DNA of 64,000 nt from positions 1-64,000 of the forward strand of contig CANIAL010000009.1 in assembly GCA_947465395.1 (NCBI GenBank). The letters are read 5' to 3'. The position numbers and the translations under genes are program-made. The stretch comes from Alphaproteobacteria bacterium. Its GTDB lineage: Bacteria > Pseudomonadota > Alphaproteobacteria > Micropepsales > Micropepsaceae. The notes beneath the pieces were generated by a model. It worked only from the letters and a program-made list of their open reading frames with translations. It made no database searches and had not been told where the DNA came from. This document shows, piece after piece, positions 41,413-50,384 of this stretch (positions are counted from its first letter, which is position 1; each line of letters begins with the position of its first letter).

Positions 41413-42816
41413 CTAAAGGCGACGCACAGCGGGAATCGTCTTGCCAGGATTCAGGATGTTTTTCGGGTCCAGCGCCTTTTTCAGGGCGCGCATGGCATCC
41501 AGCTCCTCGCTGGATTTGTAGCGGGGAAGTATGTCCCGCTTCATCACGCCAATGCCATGCTCGGCGCTGATGGAACCTTGATAGTCCTTCACGATGTCAT
41601 GCACGGCCAGTTGCATCTCATCCCAATGGGCCAAAAATTCCTTGTCCTGGCCTTTCGGGCCGCTGAAATTGAAATGCAAATTGCCGTCGCCCATGTGGCC
41701 AAAGGTGATGGGCCGCGAGCCCGGAAAGCGGTTGGTGACCACGGCAGTCGCCTGTTCGATGAAGGCGGGAATGGAGGCCACCGGCACCGAGATATCATGC
41801 TTGATGGAAGCGCCTTCCAGCTTCTGCGCCTCGGAGATGTTTTCGCGCAGCCGCCACAGCTCCCGCGCCTGGGCCGTGCTTTGCGCCACTAGCACATCGC
41901 TGGCGATGCCGTCACCCATGGCGTCTTCCAGCGCCGCCAGGGTCAGCGCGTCCAGTGTATCGCCCGCGCCGCCGGAGACTTCCATCAGCACATACCAGGG
42001 CGATGCACCCATCGGGTCACGCGTATTCGGAATATGCTTCAGCACCAGCTCCAGCGCCGGGCGGCTGACCAGTTCAAAAGACGACAGCAATCCGCCGGTG
42101 CGCGACTGCATATGGCCCAGCAGTTTCTGGCCCGCACCGGGCGAGGGGGTGGCCGCCAGCGCCGTCACCATCTGCAGCGGCCTGGGGTAAAGTTTCAGCG
42201 TGGCGGCGGCTATCACGCCCAAGGTGCCTTCCGCGCCGATGAAAAGCTGCTTCAGGTCGTAACCCGTATTGTCCTTGTGCAGGCTTTTCAGCATGTCCAG
42301 CACGGTGCCATCGGCCAGCACCACTTCCAGGCCCAGCACCAGCGCCCGCGTCATGCCATAGCGCAGCACATGGTTGCCCCCCGCATTGGTGGAAATATTG
42401 CCGCCGATGGTGCAGGAGCCTTCCGATGACAGCGACAGTGGAAACAGCAGCCCGCGTTCATCCGCCGCCTTTTGCAGATCGGCCAGGATGACGCCGGCTT
42501 CCGCCGTCACCGTCATGCCGGTGGGATCAACGGCGCGTATCTTGTTCATGCGCGACAGGCTTAGAAGCACTTCGCCGTTGCCCGGAATTTGCCCGCCCAC
42601 CAGCCCGGTATTGCCGCCCTGTGGCACGATGGCAGTGCCGGACTCATGGCAGATGCGCAGGATGGCCGACAGTTGCGCCGTGGTGGATGGCCGCAGCAAT
42701 AAATCACTGTGCCCTTCGTACTTGCTGCGCCATTCGCGCAAATGCGGCGCGATCTCTTTCTGATCAACGCTGAAATTGCCTGCGGCCTCTTTCAGGCGCT
42801 CATAAATCTCGTTCAT
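41413..42816 (-). CDS. FAD-linked D-2-hydroxyacid dehydrogenase (GlcD/D2HGDH-like)
   Basis: 467 residues. Family members oxidise D-lactate, D-2-hydroxyglutarate or glycolate using FAD. The FAD-binding type-4 domain is shown by VPQGGNTGLVGGQIP, GVILADLQKAADERGLLFPL, SCTIGGNISTNAGG and LKQLFIGAEGTLGVIA. The C-terminal FAD-oxidase domain has FGHMGDGNLHFNFS and SAEHGIGVMKRDILPRYKSSEEL, with the metal/His residues typical of D2HGDH-like enzymes. Electron acceptor is not determinable. Coupled to the upstream Sua5 gene (ATGA). Confidence 0.9.
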   Translation of the reverse strand: MNEIYERLKEAAGNFSVDQKEIAPHLREWRSKYEGHSDLLLRPSTTAQLSAILRICHESGTAIVPQGGNTGLVGGQIPGNGEVLLSLSRMNKIRAVDPTGMTVTAEAGVILADLQKAADERGLLFPLSLSSEGSCTIGGNISTNAGGNHVLRYGMTRALVLGLEVVLADGTVLDMLKSLHKDNTGYDLKQLFIGAEGTLGVIAAATLKLYPRPLQMVTALAATPSPGAGQKLLGHMQSRTGGLLSSFELVSRPALELVLKHIPNTRDPMGASPWYVLMEVSGGAGDTLDALTLAALEDAMGDGIASDVLVAQSTAQARELWRLRENISEAQKLEGASIKHDISVPVASIPAFIEQATAVVTNRFPGSRPITFGHMGDGNLHFNFSGPKGQDKEFLAHWDEMQLAVHDIVKDYQGSISAEHGIGVMKRDILPRYKSSEELDAMRALKKALDPKNILNPGKTIPAVRRL

Positions 42817-43757
42817 GGGGATTTTCCATGCGCGGCGCGGGTCAGCCTGTCATTGATGGCTTCACCCAGCCCGTGTTGCGGAATGGGCGACACCGCGATG
42901 GCGTCTGCCTCCGCATCCAGCGCCCGCAGCATGGCGAACAGGTTCGCGGCGGCTTCCTTCAGGTCGCAGCGTGGGGAAAGATTCATCGCCGCCCCAGGCG
43001 CATCGCCAAACCCCAAAAGAGTTTCCCCAGCGTGCGCCTCTTGCGCGTCCAGCCGCAGCCTGGCACGGGGCGCGTAGTGGCTTTGAAGTTGCCCGGGGGA
43101 GCGTATTTCGCCATCCGCTTTCTGCAAAGGGCCGGTCACCGCTTCGATGTCCTCGCGCGCGATCGCACCGGGACGCAGCAGCACGGCGTTCGCGCCATCA
43201 AAGCCGATCACCGTGGATTCAAGTCCCAACTGCGTCGGCCCGCCATCCATGATGAAATCCACCGTCCCGCCCAAACTCTCGCGCACATGCGCGGCTGTCG
43301 TTGGGCTGATGCTGCCTGATGCATTCGCGCTGGGGGCTGCCAGCGGCAATCCCGTCTCCCGCAGCAACGCCAGCGCCATCGGGTGTGCCGGCACGCGCAG
43401 CGCCACCGTGTCCAGTCCTGCGCTTACCAATAACGACAGTTCTGCATCCGCCAGGCGCGGCAGCACCAATGTCAGCGCCCCCGGCCAGAAGCGCGCCGCC
43501 AATGCCTCCGCCTCGTGCGAAAATTCCGCCAGCATCCGCGCCGCGCCCACATCAGCCACATGCACGATCAGGGGGTTGAAGCTGGGCCGGCCCTTGGCGG
43601 CAAAGATGGCGGCCACGGCCCGGTCATTGCCCGCATCCGCGCCCAGGCCATAGACCGTCTCCGTGGGGAACGCGACCAGCCCGCCGCCGCGCAGGATGCG
43701 CGCGGCTTCGCTTTCAACCGTCAGGGTGGCCCCGTTTAATCCGACATGCCTGTCCAT
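42813..43757 (-). CDS. tsaC: L-threonylcarbamoyladenylate synthase (Sua5/TsaC)
   Basis: 314 residues. YrdC-fold enzyme that makes threonylcarbamoyl-AMP for the t6A modification of tRNAs reading ANN codons. The N-terminal catalytic domain has LVAFPTETVYGLGADA, IFAAKGRPSFNPLIVHV, FWPGALTLVLPR, VALRVPAHPMALALL and AAPSANASGSISPT. The C-terminal extension (from about residue 210, LRPGAIAREDIEAVTG to the end, including SPGQLQSHYAPRARL) is the Sua5 domain, so the long Sua5 form is present. A CCCGC/GCGGG hairpin with the A-rich ribosome site in its loop abuts the start codon. Essential in most bacteria. Confidence 0.95.
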   Translation of the reverse strand: MDRHVGLNGATLTVESEAARILRGGGLVAFPTETVYGLGADAGNDRAVAAIFAAKGRPSFNPLIVHVADVGAARMLAEFSHEAEALAARFWPGALTLVLPRLADAELSLLVSAGLDTVALRVPAHPMALALLRETGLPLAAPSANASGSISPTTAAHVRESLGGTVDFIMDGGPTQLGLESTVIGFDGANAVLLRPGAIAREDIEAVTGPLQKADGEIRSPGQLQSHYAPRARLRLDAQEAHAGETLLGFGDAPGAAMNLSPRCDLKEAAANLFAMLRALDAEADAIAVSPIPQHGLGEAINDRLTRAAHGKSP

Positions 43758-43802
43758 GCCCGCCTTTTAGCGGGTTCGCCACGCCGGGTCAGCTTTTCTT
43801 TG

Positions 43803-44417
43803 CTACGTAGCCGGATGGTCAATGCCCACGGGGGACACCTCGGTACCGGGGATCATCCGCTGCAGGATCTGATCCTTGCGGATCATGTAGTGATAGAAGA
43901 CCGCCGCGCAGATATGGGCCACGGCCAGCGCGAACAGGCCAAAGCCCAGGACGATATGGCCCTGGACGTAAGGCCCCACCATGGCGCGCAGCGCCACCGG
44001 GTCGGTGACGCCGGTCATGAACCACAGCTTGGGAAACACCTGGCCATAAATCATCAGCGGCCTTGCGGGCGCGGACGCAAAGGCCCAGCCCAGGAACGGC
44101 ACGATGATCATCAGCGCATAGAGAAGATAATGCGTGCCCCGCGCCAGCATGCGCTTCATGGGGCTGAAATCGGACGGCAGCTTGGGAATGGGGTTCATCA
44201 GGCGCCAGCCCAGCCGCAGGATGGAAAGGATCAGTACCGTGATGCCGATGGATTCATGCCAGCCCACCACGGCGCGGCGCATGGCGTCCTTGGGGGCCAT
44301 CACGCCCACGAACCATACGCCCAGCACCACATTGGTGATGATCAGGATGGCGATGATCCAATGAAAGCTCATGGCCACGGTGCCGTAACGCACATAATTG
44401 TTCTTGGCGGTTGTCAT
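43803..44417 (-). CDS. Cytochrome b561-family membrane protein
   Basis: 204 residues, ATG with GGGGGA upstream, four membrane helices. MSFHWIIAILI (first haem His), GWHESIGITVLIL (second), ARGTHYLLYALMIIVPFLGW (third) and GHIVLGFGLFALAVAHICAAVFYHYM (fourth) give the four histidines that bind two haems b. The group carries electrons between quinone/other donors and periplasmic acceptors. The specific partner is not visible. The next gene on the other strand is a truncated SDR, and its 5' junction lies about 60 bp from this start. Confidence 0.9.
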   Translation of the reverse strand: MTTAKNNYVRYGTVAMSFHWIIAILIITNVVLGVWFVGVMAPKDAMRRAVVGWHESIGITVLILSILRLGWRLMNPIPKLPSDFSPMKRMLARGTHYLLYALMIIVPFLGWAFASAPARPLMIYGQVFPKLWFMTGVTDPVALRAMVGPYVQGHIVLGFGLFALAVAHICAAVFYHYMIRKDQILQRMIPGTEVSPVGIDHPAT

Positions 44418-44474
44418 GCGGTGTCCCCCTGCGGCGCGAGACGCGCCGTGTGCCCGAAACTATAGGCGCTTTAA

Positions 44475-45206
44475 GGCAAGCGGCAAGGCGCGGCGGAGGA
44501 GATTGAAAAGGCCGGCGGCAAGGCGCTGGCGGTTGCCTGCGACATCCGCTTTGAAGACCAGATTGCGGCGGCGATGGATGCCTGCGTGGCGCGGTTCGGC
44601 GGCCTCGACATCGTGGTCAACAATGCCAGCGCCATTGCCCTGACCGGCACCCTGGAAACGCCCGCCAAACGCTTCGACCTGATGCAGCAGGTGAATGCGC
44701 GCGGCAGCTATATGGTGTCACAGGCGGCGATCCCGCATCTTTTGAAGGCGCAGAACCCGCATGTGCTGATGCTGTCGCCGCCGCTGGACATGAAACCCAA
44801 ATGGTTCGCGCCCCATACCGCCTATTCCATGGCCAAGTTCGGCATGAGCATGTGCGTTCTGGGCATGGCGGCGGAGTTTGCGGGCAAGATCGCCTTCAAT
44901 GCCCTGTGGCCGCGCACGGCGATTGCCACCAGCGCCATCGCCAACACCTTCGGGGCGGACGCCATGCGCCATTGCCGCAAGCCGGACATATTGGCCGACG
45001 CCGCCCATGCCGTGTTTCAAAAGCCCAAAAGCTTCAGCGGCAATTTCCTGATCGACGATGTGTTTTTGTGGGGCGAGGGGGTGCGGGATTTCGACCCGTA
45101 CCGCATGGACCCGTCGGCGGAATTGTATCCCGATTTCTTTGTGCCGGATGACGCGGTCCCGCCGCCGGGTGTCACTCTTGATGCTGTCGGGGCGGCGCGC
45201 GGTTAA
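44475..45206 (+). pseudogene. 5'-truncated short-chain dehydrogenase (HSDL2-like SDR remnant)
   Basis: The recognisable homology starts around 44485 (AAEEIEKAGGKALAV) and runs to the stop at 45206. It keeps CDIRFEDQ, the NNAS strand, VSQAAIPHL, the active-site AYSMAKFGMS (Tyr and Lys) and the C-terminal FLIDDVF...YPDFFV typical of the HSDL2-like SDR clade. The Rossmann N-terminus of about 50 residues with the TGxxxGIG NAD-binding motif is missing. Two in-frame stops (44463 and 44472) close the frame upstream. The only ATG (44574) would start after the cofactor site and has no ribosome site. Active enzyme is therefore very unlikely; a deletion or an assembly join is suggested. Confidence 0.8.
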
Positions 45207-45260
45207 CTTTGCCGCGATTGGCGGGATGAAATCATCCTTGCCCCGTGCCATGGTGAATGC

Positions 45261-46022
45261 ATGCGATTTTTAACCCTTGGCTTTCTGCTTTTTTCCACCG
45301 GCACGGCCCTGGCCATGCCGGTTCCCGACTGCGCGGGCGAGGTTGAGATATCGCGCGCCAAGATCGTGCGGGTGGAAAAGAACGGCGCATTGATCCTGTC
45401 TGACGGCCGCGCCGTGCTGCTGGAAGGCATAAGACTGGCCTCCGCCGACGACGCGTCCGCCATTGGTGACCGCGCGCTTTCCGCCTTGCGCGAAATGGCG
45501 ACCGCCGCGCCGCTGACCCTGGCTTCCACCCCGCCCAAGCAGGATCGCTACGACCGGGTGCGGGTGCAGGCCTTTGGCAATGTCTGGCTGCAGGATGAAT
45601 TGCTGCGCCGGGGCCTGGCGCGGGTGGAAGTATCGCCCGACCGTTCCGAATGCGCCGTGGATTTCTATGCGGCGGAACGTGACGCGCGCGGGGCGGGCAG
45701 GGGCCTGTGGGCGCTTCCCGCCTTTGCCGTGCGCCCTGCAACCAATCTTGCCGCAGACATCGGGCGCTATGTGCTGGTGGAAGGCAAGGTCGTGAATGTC
45801 GGCAATGCCGATGGCCGCGTCTTTCTGGATTTCGCGTTGGATTTCCGCAAAGGCTTTTCTGCCATCATCCAGCCCGAAGACCGCAAGGCCTTCCGCGAAC
45901 CGCGTTTTGCGCCCGCGCAACTGGCCGGCCACAAGGTGCGCCTGCGCGGGATCGTGCAAGTGCTGGATGGCCGCGCCCAGATCGCGCTGACGCACCCAGC
46001 CCAGGTCGAAATACTCGACTAA
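45261..46022 (+). CDS. Exported SNase/thermonuclease-like protein
   Basis: 253 residues with a signal peptide (MRFLTLGFLLFSTGTALA). Residues about 30-145 follow the staphylococcal-nuclease pattern: VLLEGIRLAS, DRYDRVRVQAF, LQDELLRRGLARVEV and a basic AAERDARGAGRGLW. The canonical Arg-Glu-Arg triad is not clearly complete, so nuclease activity is uncertain. The C-terminal half (about 165-253) is beta-rich, YVLVEGKVVNVGNADGRVFLDF and HKVRLRGIVQ, like an OB-fold. It would be periplasmic or secreted. A strong bidirectional terminator follows. Confidence 0.82.
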   Translation: MRFLTLGFLLFSTGTALAMPVPDCAGEVEISRAKIVRVEKNGALILSDGRAVLLEGIRLASADDASAIGDRALSALREMATAAPLTLASTPPKQDRYDRVRVQAFGNVWLQDELLRRGLARVEVSPDRSECAVDFYAAERDARGAGRGLWALPAFAVRPATNLAADIGRYVLVEGKVVNVGNADGRVFLDFALDFRKGFSAIIQPEDRKAFREPRFAPAQLAGHKVRLRGIVQVLDGRAQIALTHPAQVEILD

Positions 46023-46025
46023 AGA

Positions 46026-46053
46026 AAAAGGCCCGGATCGCTCCGGGCCTTTT
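46026..46053. terminator. Bidirectional intrinsic terminator between SNase-like and carD genes
   Basis: A 12-bp perfect stem (AAAAGGCCCGGA / TCCGGGCCTTTT) with loop TCGC, followed by T-rich sequence on both strands. It serves both convergent genes. Confidence 0.88.
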
Positions 46054-46076
46054 CAATTTTCGTGCGCCGCGTATTT

Positions 46077-46739
46077 CTACGCCGCGGCTGCTGCCTTCTT
46101 CACCAGCATGCCCTCGATGCGCTTCACGGCGGTGGGCTCGTCGGTCTTTTCCACGGCGGCGACTTCGCGCGCCATGCGGGCCAGCGCCTTTTCATACAAT
46201 TGGCGCTCGGAATAGGACTGTTCCGGCTGGCCGCCGGCGCGGTGCAGATCGCGCACCACTTCGGCGATGGAAATCAGGTCACCGGAGTCGATCTTGGCTT
46301 CGTATTCCTGGGCGCGGCGCGACCACATGGTGCGCTTGATGCGGGCGCGGCCCTTCAGCGTGTTCAGCGCATTGCCCACCACTTCGGGCGATGACAGCTT
46401 GCGCATGCCCACGGCCTTGGCCTTCAAGGTGGGGACGCGCAGGGTCATCTTGTCCTTTTCGAAATCGATGATGAAAAGTTCCATCATCAACCCGGCGACT
46501 TCCTTTTCCTCGACACCAGACACCTTGCCCACGCCATGGGTGGGATAGACCACATGGTCGTTGGTCTTGAATTCATGCTTGCGGTTGGAATTGGCCGGCA
46601 CCTTCTTGGCCACGACCGGTGCAGCGGCGGCAGTCACCGGCTTGGCGGCGACAGGGGCAGGCTTGGCGGCAGCGGCCACCGGCTTGGCAGCGACTTTGGC
46701 GGCAGGGGCGGCAGGCTTGGCGGGGTGCTTGATGGTCAT
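46077..46739 (-). CDS. carD: CarD-family transcription regulator
   Basis: 220 residues. The first ~50 residues are a low-complexity Ala/Lys/Pro region (repeats like AAKPVAAAAKPAP), an unusual extension. The CarD domain follows: FKTNDHVVYPTHGVGKVSGVEEKEVAG (the RNAP beta-interacting Tudor-like part), FIIDFEKDKMTLRVPT, and the helical DNA-binding part with KGRARIKRTMWSRRAQEYEAKI and ALARMAREVAAVEKTD. CarD binds RNA polymerase and stabilises open complexes, often at rRNA promoters. Conserved Trp in MWSRR (used to wedge DNA) is present. fdxA, hslR and the helicase lie upstream on the same strand, in the familiar order. Confidence 0.94.
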   Translation of the reverse strand: MTIKHPAKPAAPAAKVAAKPVAAAAKPAPVAAKPVTAAAAPVVAKKVPANSNRKHEFKTNDHVVYPTHGVGKVSGVEEKEVAGLMMELFIIDFEKDKMTLRVPTLKAKAVGMRKLSSPEVVGNALNTLKGRARIKRTMWSRRAQEYEAKIDSGDLISIAEVVRDLHRAGGQPEQSYSERQLYEKALARMAREVAAVEKTDEPTAVKRIEGMLVKKAAAAA

Positions 46740-46928
46740 ATGGGTTCCGGTTTGGGGGTGCGGGGACGCACGAATCTCAACACAGGGATAAAACGCGCCG
46801 GGCGGACCGGCGGTTGCGGGGATAGGGGCTATGGCTCTGATTTTACTTGCCTATCACGCTTTTGCGAAAAAGGCAATGGAAATCGGCTCAAACCGTTGAA
46901 ACTGTGGAGTTTTATCGAAAACTGGCGG

Positions 46929-47267
46929 TTAAGAGCCCGAACCCGGCTTGGGATCAAAGTATTTCTCGAACTTGTCGGGAACACCCTCCCAGTCCTTGGC
47001 ATCCGCCGGGGCGTCGCCCTTCTGGGCGATATTGGGCCAAACCTTGGCGTATTCGGCGTTCACCGACAGCCACTTTTCCCGGCCGGATTCGGTGTCGGCC
47101 TTGATGGCTTCCGGGGGGCATTCCGGCTCGCAGACGCCGCAATCAATGCATTCATCCGGGTGGATGACCAGCATGTTCTCGCCTTCATAGAAGCAGTCCA
47201 CCGGGCAGACTTCGACACAGTCCATGAACTTGCACTTGATGCAGGCTTCGGTGACGACATAGGTCAT
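46929..47267 (-). CDS. fdxA: Ferredoxin FdxA (7Fe-8S / [3Fe-4S][4Fe-4S])
   Basis: 112 residues. First cluster: [25 protein letters not shown], with spacing CxxC(x)4CxxxCP. Second cluster: [16 protein letters not shown]. The long C-terminal tail (DPKPGSGS end) is typical of Azotobacter-type FdI-like ferredoxins. It is a small soluble electron carrier; the partner is not identified. Located between carD and the hslR/helicase pair, in a conserved alphaproteobacterial arrangement. Confidence 0.96.
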   Translation of the reverse strand: MTYVVTEACIKCKFMDCVEVCPVDCFYEGENMLVIHPDECIDCGVCEPECPPEAIKADTESGREKWLSVNAEYAKVWPNIAQKGDAPADAKDWEGVPDKFEKYFDPKPGSGS

Positions 47268-47331
47268 GCGGGCAGGCTCCGTCAGGCGGCTTGGTGCTTA
47301 ACGCGTGGTGGCGGGCCAAGGCAAGAGTCTT

Positions 47332-47604
47332 CTAGTCCTTGACGATTTCATAGAGCAGCCGGGCCTGGGGCGCCGGGCCGCGCCGGTCGGCCAGGGCCAG
47401 CACCTTCACGGCCACCATATCGGCGCCTTTCCCCATGGTGAGAATGTCGCCGGGCCGCACAAGCTGGGCGGCTTTTTCCACCCGCGCCCCGTTCAGCCGC
47501 ACTTTGCCGGACCGCGCCGCCGCCTGGGCCAGGACACGGGTGCGATAGAAGCGGGCATGGAACAGCCATTTGTCCAGGCGTTCATTGTCGGACGTGTCGC
47601 TCAT
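47332..47604 (-). CDS. hslR: S4-domain RNA-binding protein (Hsp15/HslR-like)
   Basis: 90 residues: RLDKWLFHARFYRTRVLAQAAARSGKVRLNGARV is the S4 domain, and the short tail (VKVLALADRRGPAPQARLLYE) completes it. Hsp15 binds free 50S subunits carrying nascent chains and helps recycle stalled ribosomes. It overlaps the helicase stop codon (ATGA), so it is coupled to the helicase. Distinguishing HslR from other S4 proteins is by context and length only. Confidence 0.93.
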   Translation of the reverse strand: MSDTSDNERLDKWLFHARFYRTRVLAQAAARSGKVRLNGARVEKAAQLVRPGDILTMGKGADMVAVKVLALADRRGPAPQARLLYEIVKD

Positions 47605-50123
47605 CGGCGCGCCAGTTCCGCGAAAGGCGAATCCGGCTGCGGTGCTTGCCTGGCGCGTTGTGGACGGCGGCGCTTGGGTACGGATTTTTTCCAGACGCCA
47701 TCCGCGTCTTTCCAGCCCAGCGCATCCAGAACGGCATTGCCATCCGCCACGCTGATGCCCAGCAGCGAGATCAGGCGCGGGAAAACCGCCGCGCTGGCTT
47801 CCTTGGCACTCGCGGCCTTTTCAAGTTCATCTTCCAGCCGCTCCAGCATGTCGAAGCGGATGGCGCGCCCCCCTCCAGACGAAAAGACGAAACCGTGGAA
47901 ACCGGCGGCGCTCAGGTAAGCTGCGCTTTCATCCGTGTACGGAAAACTTGTCAGGCCGGGCGGCGGCGGCCCCAACAGGTTCTTCTGCTGTGTCCACACA
48001 CCCCATAACAGAACCAGCAATCCCGCCGCATCGGGCCTGAGCAGGCGCGTCAGATAGATGCTGCGCCGCCCCAGCCAGACGCCAAAGGGGCGCAGCGCCT
48101 TAATCAGCGCGCCCAGATGCTCGGGCAGGTCAATGCGGTCGCGGTCCAGCGATCCGAAATTTTCCATCAGCCGGTGCGCGATGGCGCGTGCTTGTGCGGG
48201 CAGGGAAAATTCACTGCCCGCTTTTGCCTCTGCCGCCCGGCCCAGCGCCAGCAGCGGCTCCAGCCGCGTGGCAATGCGCGCGGCAACAAATGCATCCAGC
48301 CGCGCCTGTACGGCTGCGCGCGCCGCACCCTTCAACAGATCATCCGCCAACACGGTCACCAGCGGCGACAGGGGACTGGCCCCACGCGCCAGGTTTCCCA
48401 CGATGGCGCTTTCCCACCACAGCTTGCCATGTTCGGACAGCGTGATGACACTGTCGGGCGCATCCGCCAGGCGTTTGGCGCGCGCGGCGAATTCCGGCTC
48501 CAGCCCGCGTGCCGCTGCGGCGCGCAGGATGCGCGTGGAAATGCCGCTGTCACCAATGCCGCGCGGGCCATCTTGATAATGAAATGGCGCGAAACGGAAT
48601 CCATCCAGCCGCCCCAGCGCCTCGCCCCTTATGGCGACGCTGCCGGATTCATCCACGCTCAAATCCGCCGCATCCTCCGCCGCCAGATGCCGGATCAGCA
48701 CCGATGTTCGCCGGTCAATGAAACGCAAAGTGAGTTTTTCGTGCAGCGCATCCGACAGCCGGTCTTCCACGGCCCGAGTCATGGCCTGCCAATGGGCGGG
48801 ATCGTCCGTCCATCCCGGGCGGTTCGCGGCATAGGTGTAGGTGCGGATCTGCGCCAGCCGCCCCGACAGGGTGGCGACATCGCCTTCGGGCACGTCCACC
48901 CGTTCGATCTGCCGCGCCATCCAGTCGGCGGGGATGTGCTTCTCGCCCGCCAGAAACATGAAGATCGTCCGCACCAGCCGGCTATGCTCGTCCGCACTTA
49001 ATTTGCGGAAATCCGGCAACTGGCAGACATCCCACAGCAGCCGCACTTTTCCCGTCGCCGCCTTTTTGATGTCTTCGTCCCGCGCCAGCTGCGCCAGCGC
49101 CATGGCATCGCTGGCCGGGCGCGCGCGGCCCAGGCCCTTTTCCGGCGGCGATGCATCCAGGCTTTGCAGCAAGGCCTCGATGCTTCGGAAATCCAGGTCG
49201 GCGCTGCGCCATTTCAGCGACCGCACCGGGTCGTAATGATGGCTTTCGATGCGCGCCACCAGGTCATTGTCGAACGGCTCGCAATCACCCGTGACGCCAA
49301 AGGTGCCGTCATTCATATAGCGCCCGGCGCGGCCGGCAATCTGTCCCAGTTCCTGCGGCGACAGCGCCCGCATGGTGCTGCCGTCAAATTTTTCCCGCGC
49401 CGCGAAGGCCACATGGTCCACATCCATGTTCAACCCCATGCCGATGGCGTCAGTGGCGACCAGGAAATCCACTTCACCGGATTGGTACAGCGCCACCTGT
49501 GCGTTGCGCGTGCGGGGCGACAGCGCGCCCAGCACCACAGCCGCGCCGCCGCGCTGGCGGCGCACGATATCGGCGATGCCGTAAACATCTTCCGCCGAAA
49601 ATCCCACCACCACGGACCGGCGCGGCAACCGCGTCAACTTCTTCGCCCCGCCATAGGCCAGATCGGAAAAACGCGGCCGGGCAATGAACCAGGCGCGCGG
49701 AATGAATTTCTGGATCATGCCGCGCATGGTGTCGCTGCCCAGGAACAGCGTTTCTTCCTCGCCGCGGGCATGCAGCAGCCGGTCGGTGAAGATGTGGCCG
49801 CGTTCGGGATCGGCGCAAAGCTGGATCTCGTCCACCACCAGGCAGGCGACGGGAATGTCCAGCTTCATGGCTTCCACGGTACAGACGTAAAAGCGCGCGG
49901 ATTTTGGAATGATACGCTCTTCGCCCGTGATCAGCGCGACTTCGCCTGGCCCCCGCAGCCGCACGATGCGGTCATAGACCTCGCGCGCCAGCAGGCGCAG
50001 CGGCAGGCCGATCATGCCGGTCTTGTGCGCCAGCATCCGCTCGATGGCGAAATGGGTCTTGCCCGTGTTGGTGGGGCCAAGGATGGCGGTGACGCGCGCC
50101 GAATTGCGGGAGGAGAGGGCCAT
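47601..50123 (-). CDS. Suv3-like DExH RNA helicase
   Basis: 840 residues. Superfamily 2 helicase with GPTNTGKTHFAIERML (Walker A) at about 14-29, LVVDEIQLCADPERGHIFTDRLLHARG (DEIQ box), LFLGSDTM, VVLGALSPRTRNAQVALYQSGEVDFLVATDAIGMGLNMDVDHVAF and LGQIAGRAGRY (motif VI). The family is the bacterial counterpart of mitochondrial Suv3, a degradosome helicase; RNA unwinding is inferred. The C-terminal half is alpha-helical with a tail rich in Arg/Lys. Promoter side carries a LexA-type box at 50201-50215. Operon with hslR. Confidence 0.92.
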   Translation of the reverse strand: MALSSRNSARVTAILGPTNTGKTHFAIERMLAHKTGMIGLPLRLLAREVYDRIVRLRGPGEVALITGEERIIPKSARFYVCTVEAMKLDIPVACLVVDEIQLCADPERGHIFTDRLLHARGEEETLFLGSDTMRGMIQKFIPRAWFIARPRFSDLAYGGAKKLTRLPRRSVVVGFSAEDVYGIADIVRRQRGGAAVVLGALSPRTRNAQVALYQSGEVDFLVATDAIGMGLNMDVDHVAFAAREKFDGSTMRALSPQELGQIAGRAGRYMNDGTFGVTGDCEPFDNDLVARIESHHYDPVRSLKWRSADLDFRSIEALLQSLDASPPEKGLGRARPASDAMALAQLARDEDIKKAATGKVRLLWDVCQLPDFRKLSADEHSRLVRTIFMFLAGEKHIPADWMARQIERVDVPEGDVATLSGRLAQIRTYTYAANRPGWTDDPAHWQAMTRAVEDRLSDALHEKLTLRFIDRRTSVLIRHLAAEDAADLSVDESGSVAIRGEALGRLDGFRFAPFHYQDGPRGIGDSGISTRILRAAAARGLEPEFAARAKRLADAPDSVITLSEHGKLWWESAIVGNLARGASPLSPLVTVLADDLLKGAARAAVQARLDAFVAARIATRLEPLLALGRAAEAKAGSEFSLPAQARAIAHRLMENFGSLDRDRIDLPEHLGALIKALRPFGVWLGRRSIYLTRLLRPDAAGLLVLLWGVWTQQKNLLGPPPPGLTSFPYTDESAAYLSAAGFHGFVFSSGGGRAIRFDMLERLEDELEKAASAKEASAAVFPRLISLLGISVADGNAVLDALGWKDADGVWKKSVPKRRRPQRARQAPQPDSPFAELARR

Positions 50124-50200
50124 CAGCGGCTATGGTCTGGATTCAGGGCGGGGGATCAAGGGCTTGTGTGGGGCCTCTGTGGATGCCCGGTAAACAAAGG

Positions 50201-50215
50201 GAACAGTGTGGGAAC
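50201..50215. promoter_or_regulatory. Candidate LexA (SOS) operator
   Basis: GAAC-AGTGTGG-GAAC matches the alphaproteobacterial SOS box GAAC-N7-GAAC (GTTC-N7-GTTC on the other strand), with the commonly seen A-rich flank (GAACAAA). It lies 78 bp upstream of the helicase ATG, the position of an operator. LexA control of this helicase operon is inferred, not proven. Confidence 0.55.
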
Positions 50216-50384
50216 AAAGCGCGCCCGAATCACCAACGATTTTGATATCTGCCTTTGTTCTCATACATTTAGATAGTTGTCAAGGCGCGTTAACCACCAG
50301 ATTTAGTGGTTGGTGGCAGGCTTGGAGTCGAAGGCCTAACGGGGGACTCCATTTACTCCGTAGGCTGATTTATCCCCAGCGCAG

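Noticed and set aside
43759-43774. Hairpin CCCGC/GCGGG at the Sua5 start as a riboswitch
   Set aside because: Only 5 bp, no alternative pairing seen; noted as a local feature but too weak to call.
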